The notes under the pieces were generated by a model. It searched no databases. It was not told the DNA's origin and saw nothing but the letters and a program-made list of their open reading frames with translations. The position numbers and the translations under genes were made by a program. This document shows, piece after piece, positions 34,254 to 43,367 of a stretch of DNA of 64,000 nucleotides (positions are counted from its first letter, which is position 1; every line of letters starts with the position of its first letter). Source of the DNA: Roseibium sp. HPY-6 (lineage in GTDB: Bacteria; Pseudomonadota; Alphaproteobacteria; Rhizobiales; Stappiaceae); the NCBI RefSeq assembly GCF_040530035.1, contig NZ_JBEWCD010000001.1:744001-808000 (forward strand), given 5' to 3'.

Positions 34254-36248
34254 TCATCGCCGCCGTCCGCCACTGAAGGTCGGAACATCCTCGCCCCCGA
34301 AAATCACCCGGTTCGGACTGCGTTCAAAACTTTCCGCAGCGCGCTGGATCGAGACCAGCGTCCGGTTGAGCTGTGCCAATGCCGCTGTGAAATCGGAAGA
34401 TCCTTGCGTTGCGAATTTCGACAAGCCGCCTGCGATTGAGTCCGCGCGGCTTTCAAAGGCAACGGCAACCTTGCGAATCGCTTCCGCGGCAAGCGTTGCC
34501 TCCTTGATCAGGCCTTCACCATCACCATCAACCATCGTCGAGACTTTCTCGACCAGGCTTTCAACGCGCACCGAAGTTGCATTCAAGGTCGCGGTCATCT
34601 GCTTGGCGTCGGTAATGATCTGATCGACATCCGGCGTACGCTTGGAGAGATCCGCCGTCATCTGCTGCACATTGTCCGCTGCTTGCTGCGCACTTTGCAG
34701 GATTGACGGAATGCCGTTTTCCTGGCTGGCAAGTTCCGAAGCGGTCGTTTCAACTGAGCCGACGATATTGGCCACCTTCTCCGGATCCACGGCTTTCAGA
34801 AGCGTATCGGCGGTTTGCAGTGTTTCCGCGAAACGTTCGGCGGCGGCCTGAACATCCGTGATCAATGCAGCAATCCGGTCGTCCTGACCGCGAACTGTTG
34901 CCGAAACCGCTTCAAAATTCTGAACCGTTGATTTGGTGGAAGCGATGATTTCGTTGATCTGGCTCTGCTGATTGTTGAAGTTGTCGATCACGCTGGCAAC
35001 GCCGTTGACGGCATTTTCAACCGTTTGGGGATCGACGCTCGCCAGCACTTCGTCCACACGCACAAGCGAGGCATTCATGCCAGTTGTGAAAGTGTTGACG
35101 GATTGGACCACTTCCTCGATCTGAAGCGGGTCAATCGCAGCGGCAATCTCAACACCGCGGCTCATGATCGCATCAACCTTCACAACGACGTCCCTGCCAC
35201 CTTCCAGGATCTCGGAGATGGCACCTTCCCGCTCCTGAACTACGGCAACGATCTTGTCGATATTCTGCATGGTCGTGGTGGTCGAGGAGATTAGCTTGCT
35301 GATGTCATCGCTGCGGGTTTCAAGCACGCCCCCAAGCGCTGCAGCACCGCCCATGACTTTCTCTACATCCTCGGGTTTGACCGCCTGAACGATCTTCTGA
35401 ACGTTGTCGAGGCCGTCATTGAGCTTTTTCGTGAAGGTTTCCAGTTCCTTGGCCGCGCTCTGCGCATCGCTCATCAACAGATCGATATCGTCGCTGGCTT
35501 TACCCAGGCTGCCGGAGAATTTCGTCAGGTCATCAACGATCGCCGTAACTTTGTCAGAGGGAACAGCTGCCAGTAGACGCTCGCCCTGATCAACGAGCTT
35601 TTCAAGCCGGCCTGAAAGGCTGGAGAAGGCCTGCGAAGCTTCTCCGATGTTTGCCATGAAGTCCTTGACGCCATCCGAGTTGGCCGCAAGGGCAGCCGAA
35701 AAGGTCTCGACGTTCTTGATCGTTTCGTTGATGACCGGTTTGTTCTCTACCAGAATGTCTTCGATCGTCTTCATGGTCGTGTCAGCGCGCTTGAGCACAT
35801 CGCGCGCGCCATCAACAATATCGTCGAAGAAGGACCGGTCCGCATAAAGCACCGGCACCTTGTCGCTGTTTTCCTTGAGCAAGAGCGGGGATGAAGACGT
35901 GCCACCCAACAAATCCACGTAAGCGACACCCGTCAGGCCGGTGAAGTTCAACGTCGCTTTGGTATCTTCGCGAAGTGGCGTGCTGGGCTTGATACCGACA
36001 GTTGCGACCACCTTGGTCGGGTCGTCAGGCAGAAAGTCCAGGGACTTCACATCTCCGACCTTGATCCCGTTGAACAAAACGCTGCCACCAACGGGAAGGC
36101 CCGTAACAGGACCGGGATAAATGATTTCGAGCGCAACATTTTGTCGGGATTCAGCCGTTGCGGCGAGCCAGAAAACGAAGCCGAACGCACCTATAAGGAC
36201 GGCCACCATGAAGGAGCCAATCAGAATATAACTCGCGCGCGTTTCCAT
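34254..36248 (-). CDS. MlaD-type MCE-domain protein with long helical tail
   Basis: A 664-residue membrane-anchored protein. TM at about 7-30 (YILIGSFMVAVLIGAFGFVFWLA), then one MCE domain at about 38-118 (ALEIIYPGPVTGLPVGGSVLFNG, LNFTGLTGVAYVDLLGG). The remaining 500 or so residues are helical and coiled-coil-like, with recurring motifs such as VNTFTTGMNASLVRVDEVLASVD and PEKVANIVGSVETTA. E. coli MlaD is about 180 residues, so the tail is large; long-tailed MCE proteins can build a hydrophobic channel across the periplasm. It belongs to the four-gene operon MlaE-MlaF-MlaD-lipoprotein, 10 nt after the ATPase gene. It binds and passes phospholipids between membranes. Confidence 0.9.
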   Translation of the reverse strand: METRASYILIGSFMVAVLIGAFGFVFWLAATAESRQNVALEIIYPGPVTGLPVGGSVLFNGIKVGDVKSLDFLPDDPTKVVATVGIKPSTPLREDTKATLNFTGLTGVAYVDLLGGTSSSPLLLKENSDKVPVLYADRSFFDDIVDGARDVLKRADTTMKTIEDILVENKPVINETIKNVETFSAALAANSDGVKDFMANIGEASQAFSSLSGRLEKLVDQGERLLAAVPSDKVTAIVDDLTKFSGSLGKASDDIDLLMSDAQSAAKELETFTKKLNDGLDNVQKIVQAVKPEDVEKVMGGAAALGGVLETRSDDISKLISSTTTTMQNIDKIVAVVQEREGAISEILEGGRDVVVKVDAIMSRGVEIAAAIDPLQIEEVVQSVNTFTTGMNASLVRVDEVLASVDPQTVENAVNGVASVIDNFNNQQSQINEIIASTKSTVQNFEAVSATVRGQDDRIAALITDVQAAAERFAETLQTADTLLKAVDPEKVANIVGSVETTASELASQENGIPSILQSAQQAADNVQQMTADLSKRTPDVDQIITDAKQMTATLNATSVRVESLVEKVSTMVDGDGEGLIKEATLAAEAIRKVAVAFESRADSIAGGLSKFATQGSSDFTAALAQLNRTLVSIQRAAESFERSPNRVIFGGEDVPTFSGGRRR

Positions 36249-36258
36249 TCAGTCCAAC

Positions 36259-37068
36259 CTATACCCGGCGCAATGCCCGCTGACCCCTGAAATACTCCTT
36301 TATCCAGGAATCATCATTTTTCATCATATCGTCCAGCGTCCCGATAGCCAGAACACGTTTATTCCCAAGAACCGCAATGCGATCGCAGATAGAATGCAGG
36401 CTATCGAGATCATGCGTGACCATGTAAACGGTCAATCCGAGGGTTGAACTCAAGTTTCCGATCAGCGTGTCAAACGCAGCCGCGCCAATCGGATCCAGTC
36501 CCGAGGTCGGCTCGTCCAGAAACACCAAATCGGGATCAAGTGCAAGCGCGCGCGCAAGGCTTGCGCGCTTGATCATGCCGCCGGAGAGCTCGGATGGAAG
36601 CTTGTCGGCAGCATCCTGCGGCAATCCCACGAGTTCGAGTTTGAGTGTCGCAAGCTCGTCCATGAGTTGGGGTGACAGCTTGAGATGCTCGCGCATCGGT
36701 ACCTGGATATTCTGTTTCACGGTCAGCGAGGAGAACAGAGCACCCTGTTGGAATAGAACACCCCATCGGCGTTCGATGGTTCTTCGCTCTTTTTCAGTCG
36801 CTGTGGAAAGATCGTGCCCGAAAACCGAAATCGTTCCCGCCCGTTTCGGCGTCAGTCCGAGTATGGCCCGCATCAGAACCGATTTGCCCATGCCGGAGCC
36901 GCCAACAAACCCGAGAACCTCGCCGCGGCGGACGTCGAGATCGAGATTCTGTAAAACGATCTTGTCGCCGAAGCCAACTGTTACTCCGCGCACGGACAAG
37001 ACAATTCCAGATTCTTCAGCAGTCTCCTCGCTTTGCATGGGAAACTCTTCGGATTCAATCACCGACAT
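36259..37068 (-). CDS. MlaF-type ABC transporter ATPase
   Basis: A 269-residue ATPase. Walker A is GGSGMGKSVLMRAILG (about residues 56-71), the ABC signature LSGGMIKRASLARALALDP, and Walker B LVFLDEPTSGLDPIG; the LSGGM and D-loop SGLDP variants are typical of the MlaF/Ttg2A family. A 27-residue N-terminal extension precedes the ABC domain. It powers lipid movement by the adjacent MlaE permease, 7 nt upstream in the operon. Direction of lipid flow is not shown by sequence. Confidence 0.93.
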   Translation of the reverse strand: MSVIESEEFPMQSEETAEESGIVLSVRGVTVGFGDKIVLQNLDLDVRRGEVLGFVGGSGMGKSVLMRAILGLTPKRAGTISVFGHDLSTATEKERRTIERRWGVLFQQGALFSSLTVKQNIQVPMREHLKLSPQLMDELATLKLELVGLPQDAADKLPSELSGGMIKRASLARALALDPDLVFLDEPTSGLDPIGAAAFDTLIGNLSSTLGLTVYMVTHDLDSLHSICDRIAVLGNKRVLAIGTLDDMMKNDDSWIKEYFRGQRALRRV

Positions 37069-37075
37069 GGCCCAG

Positions 37076-38224
37076 TTACACTCCTATGGCGGCGAAGAAC
37101 ATCGCGAAGAAACCGTCCACGACGATAACGAGGAAAATTGCCTTCACAACCGACATGGTGGTGTGACGACCGAGAGACTCTGAAGATCCACCCACTTTCA
37201 AGCCTTCAACGCACGCAATCAGGCCGACGATCAGCGCCATGAACGGTGCCTTGATAATCCCGACCAGCACAGTCTCCGGGGTTATTGCCACCTGAAGCTG
37301 TGAAAGAAAAGCTGCCGGTGGAATGTCCAGATAGGCCCAGGTCACCAGTCCCGCCCCAAACAGAGCGGCCATATCTGCAATGAAGGTGAGGATCGGCAAC
37401 GCGATCATAAGCGCCAGAATCCTTGGAAGAACCAGAACTTCCGTGACACTCAGCCCGATCACGTGGAGAGCGTCCACCTCTTCCTGCATCCGCATTGCGC
37501 CCAGTTCAGCCGTAAACGCCGAACCGGACCGCCCCGCAACCATGATCGCAGTAAGAATAACGCCAATTTCGCGCAACACGAGTACGCCTGCCAGGTCCAC
37601 CACGAAGATCTCAGCGCCGAACTGTTTGAGATAAAAGCCGCCCTGCTGGGAAATGATACCCCCGATCAGAAAGCTCATCAGAGCGACAATCGGAACTGCG
37701 CCGATGCAGCTCCGGTCGAACTGAACGGCTATTGAAATGCTACGCAGGCGTCCGGGCTTCAGGAGGACGGTCGACAGGACAAGACCAAGCGAACCCAGTA
37801 TGTGGAGCATCGCTTTGCCGTCCTCATAGGCATCAACCATCTGACGTCCGGTCGCTTCCAGGAAACCGACGATGGTGAACCCGCTGCGATCCGGCTTGTA
37901 GTTCGGTGGATGATGTCGGTCGATTTCGTCAAAAAGTTTTTGCCGGATGGGCGTTACACCCGTAAGCCCGACTTTGCGACCTTCAAACTCCAGTCGGCCC
38001 CGCGTCCTGTGGATAAGCCAGGCACCGCTCGTATCCAGATGCTCGATTTTGGAGACATCGATACAGGTCAAACGGTCCTTGGCCACCTTGAGCTTGTTGA
38101 TTCCCGTCTCAGCGTCTCCGATGGTGCTGACTGTCCAGTCACCCGAAAGCGCAAGATACTGATGATCCGGGCCATCCGCCTCCAGCTTCATCTCAGGTTC
38201 AATGTTTTTTTCCAAGAATGCCAT
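37076..38224 (-). CDS. MlaE-type permease with N-terminal STAS-like domain
   Basis: A 382-residue permease. Residues about 15-110 form a STAS-like domain (LALSGDWTVSTI, CIDVSKIEHLDTSGAWLI), a fusion common in alphaproteobacterial MlaE; in E. coli the STAS role is a separate protein, MlaB. The permease part from about residue 140 shows VALMSFLIGGIISQQGG, LREIGVILTAIMVAGRSGSAFTAELG and MRMQEEVDALHVIGL. I use ATG 38224 (MAFLEKNIE); ATG 38191 is an alternative. It is the first gene of the operon. Its promoter lies in the short divergent gap to the dgcN gene. Confidence 0.9.
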   Translation of the reverse strand: MAFLEKNIEPEMKLEADGPDHQYLALSGDWTVSTIGDAETGINKLKVAKDRLTCIDVSKIEHLDTSGAWLIHRTRGRLEFEGRKVGLTGVTPIRQKLFDEIDRHHPPNYKPDRSGFTIVGFLEATGRQMVDAYEDGKAMLHILGSLGLVLSTVLLKPGRLRSISIAVQFDRSCIGAVPIVALMSFLIGGIISQQGGFYLKQFGAEIFVVDLAGVLVLREIGVILTAIMVAGRSGSAFTAELGAMRMQEEVDALHVIGLSVTEVLVLPRILALMIALPILTFIADMAALFGAGLVTWAYLDIPPAAFLSQLQVAITPETVLVGIIKAPFMALIVGLIACVEGLKVGGSSESLGRHTTMSVVKAIFLVIVVDGFFAMFFAAIGV

Positions 38225-38316
38225 TCCGGATGGCTGCCCTCTTGCCGCTGGTTCGATATCCCTCGTATACCTGATGGAGAAGATTAACGTCCAGCAGCCA
38301 CTTGAAAGCTTTATCC

Positions 38317-39330
38317 ATGGAAATTGCCCGTCCTTATCTTTTGTTCCTCGGTGATGTCGCCGACGCACTTGCAGCGAAAACGGCGATCGGTATCGTCGAC
38401 TGGCGCAAAGACTGGTGTATAGGTCAGGTCAGACTGCCGGGCTGCGCCGCCGATACAGGCCTCGCCGACATGACTATTGGCGACGGCGCGGCTGCCGGCG
38501 CGAAAACAATGATCATCGGGGCGGTCAATGCCGGCGGACGTTTGCCGGATCACTGGATTACATCCGTTGTCGAGGCGCTTGATGCCGGTCTTGACGTTGC
38601 CTCCGGCCTTCACGTGCGCCTCGGCGATGTTCCCCAAATCCGTGAGGCGGCTGAACGCAACGGGCGCCAGTTGCACGATGTCCGTCACAACTCCATGACA
38701 TTTGCCACCGGAAAAGGCACCAAACGCTCCGGCAAACGGATCCTGGCCGTCGGAACGGACTGCTCCGTCGGGAAAAAATACACCGCGCTCGCAATGGATC
38801 GCGCCATGAACGAACGCGGCTACAACAGCACTTTCTGCGCGACAGGGCAGACCGGAGTGTTCATTTCGGGCCGCGGCGTTGCTCTGGACGCGGTCATTGC
38901 GGATTTCATATCGGGCGCTGCCGAATGGCTATCGCCTGAAACCGAGGAAAGTCACTGGCAAATCATTGAAGGTCAGGGGTCTCTGTTTCATCCCTCTTTT
39001 GCCGGCGTCACGCTCGGTCTCCTTCACGGCTCACAACCCGATGGCTTCATCGTGTGTCACGAGCCGACACGGACAAAAATGCGCGGGGTCGAAACGCCTC
39101 TACCGACCATCCAGCAGGTCATCGACACGACCATAGACTGCGGCCGGCTGACCAACCCGGATATCCGCTGCGTCGGTATCGCCGTCAACACGTCGGCGCT
39201 CGACAACGACGAAGCCCTGGCGTTTCTCGCCAAGGTTGGCGAGAAACACGGCCTTCCGGCGACCGATCCGGTCCGCTTTGGCATGGACGTGATCGTGGAC
39301 AAGGTTTCTGCCGAGTTCGGTGCGCCATGA
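38317..39330 (+). CDS. dgcN: DgcN-type DUF1611 protein (D-glutamate N-acetyltransferase)
   Basis: A 337-residue DUF1611 protein. It carries the P-loop GTDCSVGKKYTALAM (about residues 149-163) and the blocks ADMTIGDGAAAGAKTMIIGAVNAGG and LHVRLGDVP. The family includes DgcN, which acetylates D-glutamate with acetyl-CoA in the bacterial DgcN-DgcA pathway. The next gene is the matching DgcA-type enolase-superfamily enzyme, overlapping by 4 nt (ATGA), so the pathway assignment is well supported by context. I start at ATG 38317; a TTG at 38302 is less likely. Other DUF1611 members may have other roles, so the substrate is inferred. Confidence 0.85.
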   Translation: MEIARPYLLFLGDVADALAAKTAIGIVDWRKDWCIGQVRLPGCAADTGLADMTIGDGAAAGAKTMIIGAVNAGGRLPDHWITSVVEALDAGLDVASGLHVRLGDVPQIREAAERNGRQLHDVRHNSMTFATGKGTKRSGKRILAVGTDCSVGKKYTALAMDRAMNERGYNSTFCATGQTGVFISGRGVALDAVIADFISGAAEWLSPETEESHWQIIEGQGSLFHPSFAGVTLGLLHGSQPDGFIVCHEPTRTKMRGVETPLPTIQQVIDTTIDCGRLTNPDIRCVGIAVNTSALDNDEALAFLAKVGEKHGLPATDPVRFGMDVIVDKVSAEFGAP

Positions 39331-40310
39331 ATCGGACTGTCAGCATCGAAGCCCAACGCTTTGAAATTGCCGGAAGTTTCAAGATCTCACGCGAAACGCG
39401 AACGCATGCGCAAGTGGTGACCGTCTCGATTGGGGAAGAAGGTTTATCCGGCCATGGAGAATGCGTCCCCTATCCGCGCTACGGTGAATCCCTGGAGAGC
39501 GTGCAAACCCAGATTGAAGAAATTTCGCCGCTTTTGAAGTCGGGCCTTTCCCGGACCGAACTGATCAGCGCGATGCCGGCCGGAGCAGCCCGCAACGCTG
39601 TCGACTGCGCACTCTGGGACCTCGAGGCGAAGCTTTCAGGCCGGTCTGCAGCCCGGCTGGCAGGTCTCGAATCGCTTCACCCGGTCACCACCGCTTTCAC
39701 GATCAGCGTCGACACGCCGGAGACAATGGCCGCAAAAACCGCCGAGGCTGCGCATCGTCCTCTCTTGAAGGTGAAGCTCGCCGGACCAGGCGATGATGCA
39801 CGCATCCTAGCCGTTCGTGAGGCCGCCCCGAACAGCACGCTGATCGTTGATGCCAATGAAGCCTGGGATGAAAGCTGTTTTGAGAAGAATCTGGCCGCCT
39901 GCGAATCCGCCGGCGTTCAACTGATCGAGCAGCCTCTTCCGGCAAAGGAAGACAATCCGCTGTCTTCCATCAAAAGCCCGATTACCATCTGCGCCGACGA
40001 GAGCCTTTCACCCGGGAAATCGCTGGAAAGCCTCAGGGACAAATACGACGCGGTCAACATCAAGCTCGACAAGGCTGGTGGCCTGACGGAAGCGTTCAAT
40101 CTCCTGCGCGCGGCGCAGGCTGCAGATTTCAAGATCATGATCGGCTGCATGCTGGGCACTTCGCTTGCGATGGCGCCAGCTGTTCTGCTCGCGCAACGGG
40201 CGGACTTTGTTGATCTTGATGGCCCCCTTCTGCTGAAGGAAGACCGCACACCCGGTTTAAGATTTGAGGGCAGCACGCTTCATCCGCCTGAGCCGGCGCT
40301 CTGGGGCTAG
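39327..40310 (+). CDS. dgcA: DgcA-type enolase-superfamily racemase/epimerase
   Basis: A 327-residue member of the muconate-lactonizing/dipeptide-epimerase group of enolases. Catalytic elements are the KxK in LLKVKLAGPGDD, metal ligands in IVDANEAW, LIEQPLP and TICADES, and the second lysine in IKLDKAGG. In the DgcN-DgcA route DgcA racemises N-acetyl-D-glutamate to the L form after DgcN has acetylated it. The start overlaps the dgcN stop. The stop shares CTAG with the convergent MFS gene. If the context were absent, L-Ala-D/L-Glu epimerase would be the alternative call. Confidence 0.85.
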   Translation: MNRTVSIEAQRFEIAGSFKISRETRTHAQVVTVSIGEEGLSGHGECVPYPRYGESLESVQTQIEEISPLLKSGLSRTELISAMPAGAARNAVDCALWDLEAKLSGRSAARLAGLESLHPVTTAFTISVDTPETMAAKTAEAAHRPLLKVKLAGPGDDARILAVREAAPNSTLIVDANEAWDESCFEKNLAACESAGVQLIEQPLPAKEDNPLSSIKSPITICADESLSPGKSLESLRDKYDAVNIKLDKAGGLTEAFNLLRAAQAADFKIMIGCMLGTSLAMAPAVLLAQRADFVDLDGPLLLKEDRTPGLRFEGSTLHPPEPALWG

Positions 40311-41491
40311 CCATTCGCCTCCGGATCCAGCCGGCTCATTTGCCGGCGGATCAACGGGGCCATGAAGATGATTGCCACCAATCCGGTAGCAGCAACGCCT
40401 GACATGAGAAAAAATGGCGCGTGCGGGTCCGCTTCGAAGAGGCCTCCGGCAACCGCAAGGCCCGCCGCCATCTGAACGCCGATCGACGCTGTAAACAGCC
40501 CCTGCCCGGTGCCGGACCAGCGCGCGGGCACAACCTTGGCCAAAATCGCAACGGCGCCGAGATGAGCTGCGCCGAAGGTAAATCCGTGCAGCAATTGCAA
40601 TACGCCCATGAAAACCAGCGAATCGGCAAATGGAAACAGGCCCCATCGAACCACGGAGGCAATCCCGGCGGCGATCAGGAACATGGGCGGGTCGAATCGC
40701 AACGCAAGTTTTCCTGCAACCGCAAAAAGGGCGATTTCGGCAACGACTCCTATGGCCCACAAAATTCCGATGGCAAAGTCCGGAACATTGATTGACTGCC
40801 AATAGATCGTACCGAAGCCGTAAAAGGCGGCGTGAGTTGCCTGAAACAGCCCAAGGATCGCAAGAACCGGCCAAAACCAGACTTGCGCAAATGGTGTCGC
40901 TTTCTTTTGTTCGCGCTCCTCTGTAGTTGCGCTGTCACGCGGTTGCCTTGGAAGCGACAGCACGACAAAGCCGGTCGCCAGAGAGGCCGCAACCGTCAGA
41001 GACACGATCATCCAGGACCCGTCCGCACCCGCAAGACTGCCACCGGCAAGATTTGCCAGAACAAAACCGACGGATCCCCAAAGCCGCATGCGCGCGTAAT
41101 CCGCACCGGTGTTTCGCGCCGTGTCGAGGGCATAAGCGTCGCTCAACGGCAAAACAGGTGCCTTGATCACCATGTAGCCGATCACCGCGCCACCGAGGAG
41201 GAGGACACCGCCCGGCAGGAAAAACAGTGAAATGCAAGCAGCACCGATCGTGGAGTAAACCAGTATCGACAAGCGCCTTTGACTGGTCCAATCCGCAATG
41301 TTCGACAATATTGGACTGGCTGCAGTGCGGGCAATCGTACCAATTCCCAGTATTAGCCCGATTTCAGCCGCGCTTAGCCCCCTGAATTCCATGACCAATG
41401 GGAAAAACGGCAGAAAAAGTCCGAACCCGAAAAAGTGGCAGGCAAATAGCGCTGCAACCCGGGCGCTAATATTGTTGGAAACTTTTGTCAT
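40307..41491 (-). CDS. MFS transporter (HcaT/PP-type)
   Basis: A 394-residue 12-TM transporter of the MFS_1-like group that includes E. coli HcaT (3-phenylpropionate transporter). It reads FGFGLFLPFFPLVMEFRGLSAAEIGLILGIGTIARTAASPI near the start (in segments FGFGLFLPFFP and GLSAAEIGLILG) and LQLLHGFTFGAAHLGAVAILAKVVP later. The substrate is unknown. It is convergent with dgcA, and the two stop codons share the same CTAG (40307-40310), so no terminator separates them; transcripts from both sides would run into each other. Confidence 0.87.
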   Translation of the reverse strand: MTKVSNNISARVAALFACHFFGFGLFLPFFPLVMEFRGLSAAEIGLILGIGTIARTAASPILSNIADWTSQRRLSILVYSTIGAACISLFFLPGGVLLLGGAVIGYMVIKAPVLPLSDAYALDTARNTGADYARMRLWGSVGFVLANLAGGSLAGADGSWMIVSLTVAASLATGFVVLSLPRQPRDSATTEEREQKKATPFAQVWFWPVLAILGLFQATHAAFYGFGTIYWQSINVPDFAIGILWAIGVVAEIALFAVAGKLALRFDPPMFLIAAGIASVVRWGLFPFADSLVFMGVLQLLHGFTFGAAHLGAVAILAKVVPARWSGTGQGLFTASIGVQMAAGLAVAGGLFEADPHAPFFLMSGVAATGLVAIIFMAPLIRRQMSRLDPEANG

Positions 41492-41621
41492 AAGATCATT
41501 GGCAGGGCCTCAAACGGCGCCGGCATAAAGGGATGTTAACGATTTTCACCCTACGATCAGAGCGAAGTTGTCCGTGTTAAGGCAACACACGATCCTTAGG
41601 CAAGTTGAGAATCGCGTCCAT

Positions 41622-42800
41622 ATGAAAGCGGAAGCATTACAGGAAGAGCAAGGGGTGATCGGCGACGCCGAATATCACACTCTCGAACAGACCCTGCTGG
41701 AATCCGATCGCGGGCGACGGTTCCTGAAAGAATTTCTCAATCGCAACAAGACACCGGAGACATCCGAAATCTTGGGTGCGATCAAGCGCCTCGAAAAGGT
41801 GGTTACCCATCAACGCACGGTGCCTGACCTCGACAAGATCCGCCTCGATATTGCAGATATGCACGAAGCGATCGAGCGAACCAAATCCGAGATCGCCAAT
41901 ATCAAGGCCGAGGAAGAGGAAAGCAATCGTTTCGTTGACGCTTCCCACGAGCTGGACGCCATCGTCACTCAGACGGAAGGTGCAACCCAGTCCATCCTGG
42001 AAGCTGCCGAGCAGATTCAGGAGCAGGCCTGGGTTCTGCGCGAAAATGGCGCGGACGATGCTGCCTGCGATGAAATCGATGCCAAGGCGACCGAAATCTT
42101 CATGGCATGCTCGTTCCAGGATCTGACGGGCCAGCGCACCAACAAGGTTGTTCAGGTGCTGCGCTACCTGGAGAGCCGGATCAATCTGATGATCGGGATC
42201 TGGGGCATTGAAGGCCTTGAAGCCGATGATACCGCCGGTCCTGTCGACAGTCGGCCCGATGCCCATTTGCTCAACGGTCCGCAGATTTCCGGCCGCGGCG
42301 TGAGCCAGAACAGTGTTGATGAGCTGATGTCGGTCAGCGATGACGTATTCAATGCGGCCCTGGAAGAAACCGGAACCGAAGCCGTTTCCGAAACCGATGC
42401 CGCACCTGCCGCATCAGAAACTGCTAGCGAAGAAGATGTCGATGCGATCATGGCTGCCGGCGGCGATGAGCCGATGGACGCTGCAGCGATCGACGATATG
42501 TTTGCCGCAGCTCCCGCGGAGACCGCAGAACCGGAGACTGTCGAAGACGACGCGGATGTGCTGGGCCAGGATCCGGACGCAACGCTTGACGAAGCTGCGA
42601 TTGAAATGCTCTTCGACAATGAGGTCAACGCCGCTGAAGAGGAGCAGGCGGCAGACGTGACTGACATGGAAAGCGAAGAGGAAGCGGACATCGCCTGGGA
42701 ATTGGCAGATGAAACTTCTGAAAACGCGGAAACCGAAGCGACCGGCGACGATCCGCTCGAGCAACTTTCGGAAGCGGAACGTCAGGCACTCTTCAACTGA
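41622..42800 (+). CDS. CheZ-like protein phosphatase with long acidic tail
   Basis: A 392-residue protein. Residues about 60-190 form a CheZ-like helical hairpin with the diagnostic SFQDLTGQRTNKVVQVLRYLE; Asp167 and Gln171 correspond to E. coli CheZ Asp143 and Gln147, which dephosphorylate CheY. The last 190 or so residues are very acidic and low in complexity, ending EQLSEAERQALFN, and could be the region that binds phospho-CheY. The start is uncertain: ATG 41622 is used, but TTG 41568 or GTG 41574 are in frame. No flagellar or other chemotaxis gene is beside it. A strong terminator follows. Confidence 0.78.
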   Translation: MKAEALQEEQGVIGDAEYHTLEQTLLESDRGRRFLKEFLNRNKTPETSEILGAIKRLEKVVTHQRTVPDLDKIRLDIADMHEAIERTKSEIANIKAEEEESNRFVDASHELDAIVTQTEGATQSILEAAEQIQEQAWVLRENGADDAACDEIDAKATEIFMACSFQDLTGQRTNKVVQVLRYLESRINLMIGIWGIEGLEADDTAGPVDSRPDAHLLNGPQISGRGVSQNSVDELMSVSDDVFNAALEETGTEAVSETDAAPAASETASEEDVDAIMAAGGDEPMDAAAIDDMFAAAPAETAEPETVEDDADVLGQDPDATLDEAAIEMLFDNEVNAAEEEQAADVTDMESEEEADIAWELADETSENAETEATGDDPLEQLSEAERQALFN

Positions 42801-42835
42801 GCCTGAACAACGGTTTATTCCAACTGTAAATTGAG

Positions 42836-42869
42836 ACTGCGCTCGGACTTAAGTCCGGCGCAGTTTTTT
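42836..42869 (+). terminator. terminator of the CheZ-like gene
   Basis: ACTGCGC (42836-42842) pairs with GCGCAGT (42858-42864), enclosing the palindrome CGGACTTAAGTCCG (42844-42857) with one bulged T. A T6 tract follows. Its 3' half overlaps the end of the convergent membrane-protein gene. Confidence 0.85.
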
Positions 42870-43259
42870 GTTGTTTGCGAAAAAAGCAGTCGGGAAAGGA
42901 GCGATCATGGCAATTCCGATTGCACAAAAGGCTAGCGTCCAGAGCAGCGTCTTTGCACCGCCACTCATGCCTCCACCGAATTGCCAATAAAACCACCCGC
43001 AGTGGAGGCTGTACAGTCCGCCCAGCATGATGACGAACAGCGCCCACCTCTTAACTTGCATGCGCGTAATCAGACCCCATACCGCAACAGTGTTTGCCAA
43101 CCAGGGGAGTAGAATGAACGCTGCAATAACGACCAGAGAAAGCGGTCTTTCAAACAAATTCTCGCATCGATTCCAGCAGGCTATCAACGCGTAAAGTTGA
43201 AAAACGCAGTAAGAATAGGGCACGAGCGCGATAGAAGAGATGGCTAACGCAATCCGCAT
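42849..43259 (-). CDS. small four-TM membrane protein of unknown function
   Basis: A 136-residue protein with about four hydrophobic segments: residues 2-22 (RIALAISSIALVPYSYCVFQL), about 42-60, about 67-86 and about 100-118. The last residues are NNKKLRRT. The start at ATG 43259 has AGGA 7 nt upstream. It has no family I recognise. Its stop codon lies within the terminator hairpin of the convergent CheZ-like gene. Confidence 0.65.
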   Translation of the reverse strand: MRIALAISSIALVPYSYCVFQLYALIACWNRCENLFERPLSLVVIAAFILLPWLANTVAVWGLITRMQVKRWALFVIMLGGLYSLHCGWFYWQFGGGMSGGAKTLLWTLAFCAIGIAMIAPFPTAFFANNKKLRRT

Positions 43260-43367
43260 TTCATTCCTAAACAGCGGTGATCCAAAACCAGGCAATAGAT
43301 ATAGGATGCGGTTTTCTCAAACAAATTTAGATTGAGCTCTTGGTTAAACGAATGGGTCTCGCGCGCA

